36,319 bases of DNA from Methanosarcinaceae archaeon (GTDB lineage: Archaea > Halobacteriota > Methanosarcinia > Methanosarcinales > Methanosarcinaceae), in NCBI GenBank assembly GCA_030611265.1, contig JAUWQD010000025.1:1-36319 (forward strand), in the 5' to 3' direction. The position numbers and the translations under genes were made by a program. Of this stretch, positions 32,488 to 36,319 are shown piece by piece (the stretch's first letter is position 1; every line of letters begins with the position of its first letter). Under the pieces are notes generated by a model. The model ran no database searches. It was not told where the DNA came from and saw only the letters and a program-made list of their open reading frames with translations.

Positions 32488-33815
32488 TATTTATTCTCCT
32501 TTTTTGATTTGCCAAGGCCTGCAGCCATTCGTTCCATTTCAAGAAATGCATGGTATGCCTGATTGTCACTAAAGGGGGCGGACAATTCATCCAGTTTTCG
32601 TTTAAGTTCCTCTTTTTTATGTGGGTCAGAATCCTTTGCATCTTGGAGCAACTTATAATACTCAATGGCAGCAGAGTGCATATCCTGATAACGACGACTC
32701 AGTTGAGGCATCTCAATTCCCATTATGTCTTCTACAATATCTTCAATGCTCTTGTTACTGTATTCTCCTTTTGGGGAAGGCTCTGCTATTTTTTGATTGG
32801 AATTGATTGTAGATTCATCATTAATTTCATTGAGATCAATAACTTCTCCGGGATCAAGAGACTGCAAGATAAAAGGCGAATGAGTTGTAACAATAAATTG
32901 AATTTGAGGGAATGCTTTTTGTAAATCTCCAACAACATGACGCTGCCATTTTGGATGAAGATGATGATCGATTTCATCTATAAGTACAACACCGGAACAT
33001 TCTGTTGCAACATTAGCACCCATATGTGGATTCAGACGAGCTGCACGATGTGCAATATCTGCAACCATAGCAACCATATTTCGATAACCATCACTCAAAT
33101 TATCAAACAGGCAGTAACCTTCATCTTCAAACTCGATCATCAATGCGCCGTTGCGCACATCATAATAGAAACGTTTCGCGCCGGGAATGCACATCTTTGT
33201 AGCTTCACGGACAGCTTCTAAAACTGCAATATTTTTATTATTTTGGAGGGCGGAAAGTTCAAGTTGACTGAACCATTTCTCAAAAAGATTGTGATCTGAC
33301 TTGGGGTCCAGACAATTTCGATAACCAACCATTCTTGATTCGGGCTTTCCTATTGGGACTTTACGATGTACATCCCACAATCGGCCAGTTCCATAGTACA
33401 GCAAAATGGGCAAATCTACGTCTTCTCCATTACTTACATCCGTAAAATCATTATCCCCAATTAGAGTAAGATTACGAGCATCTTTGCCTCGGTCTCCCAA
33501 CTTTCTTTTCCATTCGAGTTCATTTCCATGTAAAGTTCCATGTGCATTCAGAAATGTCGGTTTCTGTTGCTCCAGGGTGACCAGGTCATATTTTTCAAAT
33601 ATCCTAAGTCTGGCATCTTTTTTCTTGATTCCGCCTCTTACGACTCCATCTTGATATTTTGGAATATAGGTTCCAAGCATGACTGCCAATGCATCGAGCA
33701 CGGATGACTTCCCTGATGCATTACCCCCAATCAAAACCGTAAAATCCGGATGAAATTGGAATGTATAATCCTCAAATTTACGAAAATTGCGTAATTGGAG
33801 AGTTTGTATTTTCAT
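32487..33815 (-). CDS. ptuA: AAA/ABC-type ATPase of a Septu-type system (PtuA-like)
   Basis: A 442-residue ATPase of the SMC/RecF-like AAA_15/21 group. MKIQTLQLRNFRKFEDYTFQ opens the protein, Walker A is LIGGNASGKSSVLDALA (about residue 28), a signature-like LSDGYRNMVAMVADIA, Walker B in GVVLIDEIDHHLHPKWQ and an H-loop in QFIVTTHSPFILQSL. The last 90 residues (from about EDIVEDIMGIEM) carry long charged helices likely to bind PtuB. GGAAGGA precedes the ATG by five bases. PtuA-PtuB form a large complex that stops phage growth (established for Septu). No reverse transcriptase or retron RNA is present nearby. Confidence 0.85.
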   Translation of the reverse strand: MKIQTLQLRNFRKFEDYTFQFHPDFTVLIGGNASGKSSVLDALAVMLGTYIPKYQDGVVRGGIKKKDARLRIFEKYDLVTLEQQKPTFLNAHGTLHGNELEWKRKLGDRGKDARNLTLIGDNDFTDVSNGEDVDLPILLYYGTGRLWDVHRKVPIGKPESRMVGYRNCLDPKSDHNLFEKWFSQLELSALQNNKNIAVLEAVREATKMCIPGAKRFYYDVRNGALMIEFEDEGYCLFDNLSDGYRNMVAMVADIAHRAARLNPHMGANVATECSGVVLIDEIDHHLHPKWQRHVVGDLQKAFPQIQFIVTTHSPFILQSLDPGEVIDLNEINDESTINSNQKIAEPSPKGEYSNKSIEDIVEDIMGIEMPQLSRRYQDMHSAAIEYYKLLQDAKDSDPHKKEELKRKLDELSAPFSDNQAYHAFLEMERMAAGLGKSKKENK

Positions 33816-34030
33816 AAAAATCCTTCCATGCTTCTCATTTTATTTGAGAATTCAGATTATGGTCATTGATTCAGCAGTTTTATTTGCAATTCAGGATCGG
33901 ATAATGGCATGATTCAGGAATATGTTCTTGCCATAATCTTTGAATTACAATCACATTATACTTGCTATATGTATTTATCATTATATTTTAGTGGCACAAT
34001 TCCAAAATCCAGTGATTTCAACAATTATAT
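33816..34030. promoter_or_regulatory. Upstream region of ptuA with inverted repeats
   Basis: No gene is seen. TTCTCA (33832-33837) and TGAGAA (33845-33850) lie just before the ptuA ribosome site, and GATAATGGCA (33900-33909) pairs with TGCCATAATC (33929-33938) with one mismatch. Either could be a control site for the defence operon. Confidence 0.35.
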
Positions 34031-34120
34031 TAGACGCAGATTTACGCTGATTAACGCAGATGCAACCTTAAATCAGCGTAAATCTGCGTGAATCAGCGTC
34101 TTAAAAATAACTGGAAAATG
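34031..34120. repeat. Dispersed repeat of ATCTGCG type (inverted copy at 6499-6555)
   Basis: TTACGCTGATTAACGCAGAT and related words alternate on both strands (GCAGATTTACGCTGATTAA, AAATCAGCGTAAATCTGCGT), followed by CGTCTTAAAAATAACTGGAA. The right half matches the reverse complement of 6499-6555. No coding content. Confidence 0.65.
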
Positions 34121-34339
34121 GGACGGTGCCTATTTTAGTATCTATTATTGTTCGTTAGTATATAACTTATAACTTATAACTTCTTACGCTTACGATATAT
34201 CAAATATCAGAAACTCCTGTGACGTTCCTTTAACTATTGCACACTACTCCCTGCATATTTCTGTTGGCTAACTGTCAGAATTAGGAAAATATCTAACCAT
34301 CAGTTCAAATTTCAAAACAACCGCATTTGTAAATCAACA

Positions 34340-34467
34340 TTCGATGACTTAGAACGTTTCAATGTCTGTATGACAACTATTGTTGACTTACATGGAAATC
34401 CGCATTTTAAGTAAACTTCAGTTGACTTAAAAGAAGGTTTATATCACTTTAGATCATCTAAATTATC
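34340..34467 (+). promoter_or_regulatory. fic promoter: three TGACTTA repeats, TATA box and palindrome
   Basis: TGACTTA occurs at 34345, 34384 and 34423, exactly 39 bases apart each time. The last is part of TTAAGTAAA-N6-TTGACTTAA (34407-34430). TTTATATC (34438-34445) is the TATA box, and TTTAGAT-C-ATCTAAA (34448-34462) is a perfect palindrome between the TATA box and the ATG at 34468. The transcript is probably leaderless. The layout suggests tight repression. Confidence 0.55.
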
Positions 34468-35628
34468 ATGGTAAACAAAACGAAGGACAATAGAGCAGGA
34501 ATTTTTGTTCTTCAAAAAGCCGGATATGAAGCATTCATACCGAATTCACTGCCACCGAAGGATCTGGTAATCGATGATGAACTCCAATTATTGCTTTCAA
34601 AAGCAGATGGGGCTTTAGCAAGATTAGATGGGGTTACGCAAGTACTCCCCAATCCTGACCTTTTTGTTGCCATGTACATTAAAAAAGAGGCACTGTTAAG
34701 TTCCCGGATAGAAGGAACACAAGCTTCACTAAAAGGTGTTCTGGAATTTGAAGCCAAATTGGAACCAAAAGAAAATATCAACGATATTCGAGAGGTCATA
34801 AATTACATAAAAGCAATGCATCATGGCATTGATAACCTTGAGTCTGATAATCTATCTCCAGAGCTCATTAATGACATACATAAGATACTGATCGAAGGCA
34901 CAAGGGGCACTAACAAGCTTCCGGGAAAACTAAGGGATTTCCAAAATTGGATCGGCACCGGTGGCGGTACAATTCATGATGCTGTTTATGTTCCTCCTCC
35001 ACCTGAATATGTGGAAGAACTAATGTCAGAGCTTGAAGATTTCATTCAAACCCCTGACAACATTCCATCACTCATTAAAATCGCTTTGATACATGCACAA
35101 TTTGAAACAATACATCCCTATCTGGATGGAAACGGCAGAATGGGACGATTGTTAATTACTTTTTATCTATACTGGAAAGAGCTTTTGTCAAGACCATTAT
35201 TGTACCTGAGTTTTTACTTGAAGAAAAATCGAAACCTGTATTATGAAACCTTAAATGACGTACGATTAAAGGGGGATTGGGAGCAGTGGCTGGAATTCTT
35301 CTTAAAAGGTGTGATCGAAGTTTCAAATGATTCTATCGATACAGCAAAACGAATAATAGAACTAAAACAAAACCTTATTGAAAGATTGCTTGAAAACAAT
35401 GTTGGAGGAGTTCATGCGGTCAAGTTGATCGACATTCTTTTTGATCATCCTGTAATAACAGTCACCGAGATCTCGGAATTGATTGGAATAAGCCGTCAGG
35501 CAGCAAATAAATTAACGTCAAAATTTGAAGAAATGAATATTTTAATAGAGATCACTGGAAAGAAGCGGTACAAAAAATACACATTTATTGATTTCGTAAG
35601 GATTATTGAAAAGGGAACACAAATTTGA
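34468..35628 (+). CDS. Fic family protein with C-terminal winged helix
   Basis: A 386-residue Fic protein. The active-site loop is complete, HPYLDGNGRMGRLL (about residues 213-226), so it should transfer AMP or a related group to a target protein. The inhibitory motif (S/T)xxxE(G/N) lies upstream in LLSSRIEGTQASL (about residue 79), the class II arrangement in which the protein silences itself. DAVYVPPPPEYVEELM is the flap. The C-terminal helix-turn-helix (VTEISELIGISRQAANKLTS) can bind DNA, so it may control its own promoter, which is rich in repeats. Full length. Targets unknown. Confidence 0.88.
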   Translation: MVNKTKDNRAGIFVLQKAGYEAFIPNSLPPKDLVIDDELQLLLSKADGALARLDGVTQVLPNPDLFVAMYIKKEALLSSRIEGTQASLKGVLEFEAKLEPKENINDIREVINYIKAMHHGIDNLESDNLSPELINDIHKILIEGTRGTNKLPGKLRDFQNWIGTGGGTIHDAVYVPPPPEYVEELMSELEDFIQTPDNIPSLIKIALIHAQFETIHPYLDGNGRMGRLLITFYLYWKELLSRPLLYLSFYLKKNRNLYYETLNDVRLKGDWEQWLEFFLKGVIEVSNDSIDTAKRIIELKQNLIERLLENNVGGVHAVKLIDILFDHPVITVTEISELIGISRQAANKLTSKFEEMNILIEITGKKRYKKYTFIDFVRIIEKGTQI

Positions 35629-35805
35629 TCAAAACCAGTTTTTTTGGATATTTCCTTTATGTTTAAACCCTGTGCATATAGATCTCTTGTCATTAATCAT
35701 TCTTCCATTTTTAGCATATTCCACAACCTTTGATGTTTTCATTAAAGATTGAGGGCGGGGATTTTTAAACTGCCGAAAATGGGGATTTCTTGACCGCTGT
35801 TGACA
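35622..35805 (-). mobile_element. IS21-like element remnant: left end and istA N-terminus
   Basis: On the minus strand TGTCAACAGCGGTCAAGAAA and ATCCCCATTTTCGGCAG at 35772-35805 look like an IS21-family terminus. Downstream, MKTSKVVEYAKNGRMI (from 35752) and, after a frameshift, TRDLYAQGLNIKEISKKTGF (from 35690) give the opening helix-turn-helix of an IstA-like transposase. The element is cut exactly at the end of the fic gene; istB and the right end are absent. Confidence 0.55.
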
Positions 35806-35899
35806 CAAGCCCCGATTTTCGAAAAAGAAACCGTTCAACCGGCGCTTCCATCATGTCGTAGATAAGTGAGATCCGGTCATATTTTGAGATTATTGACAT
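35806..35899 (-). pseudogene. Methyltransferase N-terminus interrupted by the IS21-like remnant
   Basis: From ATG 35899 the minus strand reads MSIISKYDRISLIYDMMEAP followed by VERFLFRKSGL, a typical start of UbiE-like SAM methyltransferases (YDRI...YDxME). At 35805 it meets the IS end, and no continuation of the enzyme is found in the window. Confidence 0.5.
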
Positions 35900-36126
35900 T
35901 TTGATTGACAACTATTATAGTATTTGTTAGATCGTTTTGATTCCGAGACAATCCGCCGCAGGCGGCGAATCCCTCCATCAACGATAAAATCATCGTATTT
36001 TCACATTTCTAATTATACATTACGATTAATCCAAGCGTCAGCGAAAATATTCTCGGGTCAGTAGTGTGGGAATACGCCGCCTGCGCCGGTTGTGTTGGTT
36101 TTAGTTTCACAAATAACTATTAACTA
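35900..36126. other. Gene-free stretch with short hairpins
   Basis: No gene is visible. CCGCC-GCA-GGCGG (35953-35965) and ACGAT-AAAATC-ATCGT (about 35980-35995) are short inverted repeats. CGCCTGCGCCGG and TTGGTTTTAG at about 36075-36105 resemble the block after the hairpin at 28205-28245, so a small extragenic repeat family may exist. Confidence 0.35.
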
Positions 36127-36319
36127 TTATTTATCACTCAATTTGACAGCCGTGCCGTATGCCAGTATTTCGGCAGACCCTGCCATTACCATGGAGGTCA
36201 TGAAACGCACGTTTATCACACCATCCGCACCCATCTTTGTGGCATCATCGACCATACGGTTGATGGCCTTCTCCCTAGATTCTTCAAGCATTTTTGAGTA
36301 TTCATTCAGTTCGCCGCCT
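36127..36319 (-). CDS. YbjQ/UPF0145 family protein, partial
   Basis: The C-terminal 63 residues of a YbjQ-type protein, an oligomer-forming family of unknown function sometimes called heavy-metal binding. SREKAINRMVDDATKMGADG, VINVRFMTSMVMAGSAEILA and YGTAVKL are family hallmarks. The gene continues beyond the right window edge. Confidence 0.85.
   Translation of the reverse strand, partial: GGELNEYSKMLEESREKAINRMVDDATKMGADGVINVRFMTSMVMAGSAEILAYGTAVKLSDK

Noticed and set aside
33816-34467. Possible retron RNA or reverse transcriptase next to PtuA-PtuB.
   Set aside because: No frame with reverse transcriptase motifs exists there; the region holds inverted repeats, a dispersed repeat and the fic promoter.

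Overview
Host. The core genes point to a methanogen-related euryarchaeon, most likely of the Methanosarcinales / anaerobic methane- or alkane-oxidising type. They include archaeal-only genes: archaetidylserine and archaetidylinositol-phosphate synthases, archaeosortase, transcription factor S, PCNA with primase large subunit, archease with RtcB, a methanopterin-pathway dihydroneopterin aldolase (MptD type) and a CfbB/CbiA-type a,c-diamide synthase. Three multiheme c-type cytochromes (4, 27 and 13 heme-binding motifs) fit a lineage that moves electrons outside the cell. The exact genus cannot be settled from this window.

Layout. 1-9130 is an AT-rich accessory island full of decay: three C-terminal fragments of a PQQ-type sugar dehydrogenase, three C-terminal tails of a DNA methyltransferase each placed just before a cargo gene (BRO-N, KilA-N, YhcG/DUF1016), a duplicated leader of about 200 bp, a 115 bp hairpin-like MITE, two archaeal ATPase/DUF234-type genes (one intact, one internally deleted) and an AAA/DUF4143 gene. 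It stops at the 3' end of a tRNA-Thr gene (9133-9206, minus strand). 9251-17529 is housekeeping on the plus strand: aldolase, lipid head-group enzyme, archease-RtcB, PUA protein, bactofilin-like beta-helix protein, a membrane protein paired with a roadblock protein, ArgD and HisC. 17533-22893 is an envelope and redox block: signal peptidase, lipoprotein and the three cytochromes. 22899-25402 (minus) is a tight operon of archaeosortase, archaetidylserine decarboxylase, archaetidylserine synthase and MptD. 25470-28169 holds Nudix-TFS and PCNA-PriL. 28267-30935 holds CfbB, MoaA and a 49-residue protein. 31000-36100 is a second accessory zone: a HEPN remnant, a zinc ribbon, a LURP-one pseudogene, a Septu-type PtuA-PtuB defence pair, a Fic protein with an elaborate promoter, and an IS21-like remnant that interrupts a methyltransferase. 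The window ends in a YbjQ-family gene.

How parts work together. The cytochromes, signal peptidase, lipoprotein and archaeosortase with polar-lipid enzymes all concern the cell surface. PCNA, PriL and TFS form an information-processing cluster. The most striking regulatory signal is a 43 bp block, 36/43 identical, placed at the TATA box of both pcna and the cfbB/cbiA gene. The most striking structural signal is the repeated methyltransferase tail followed each time by a different accessory gene.
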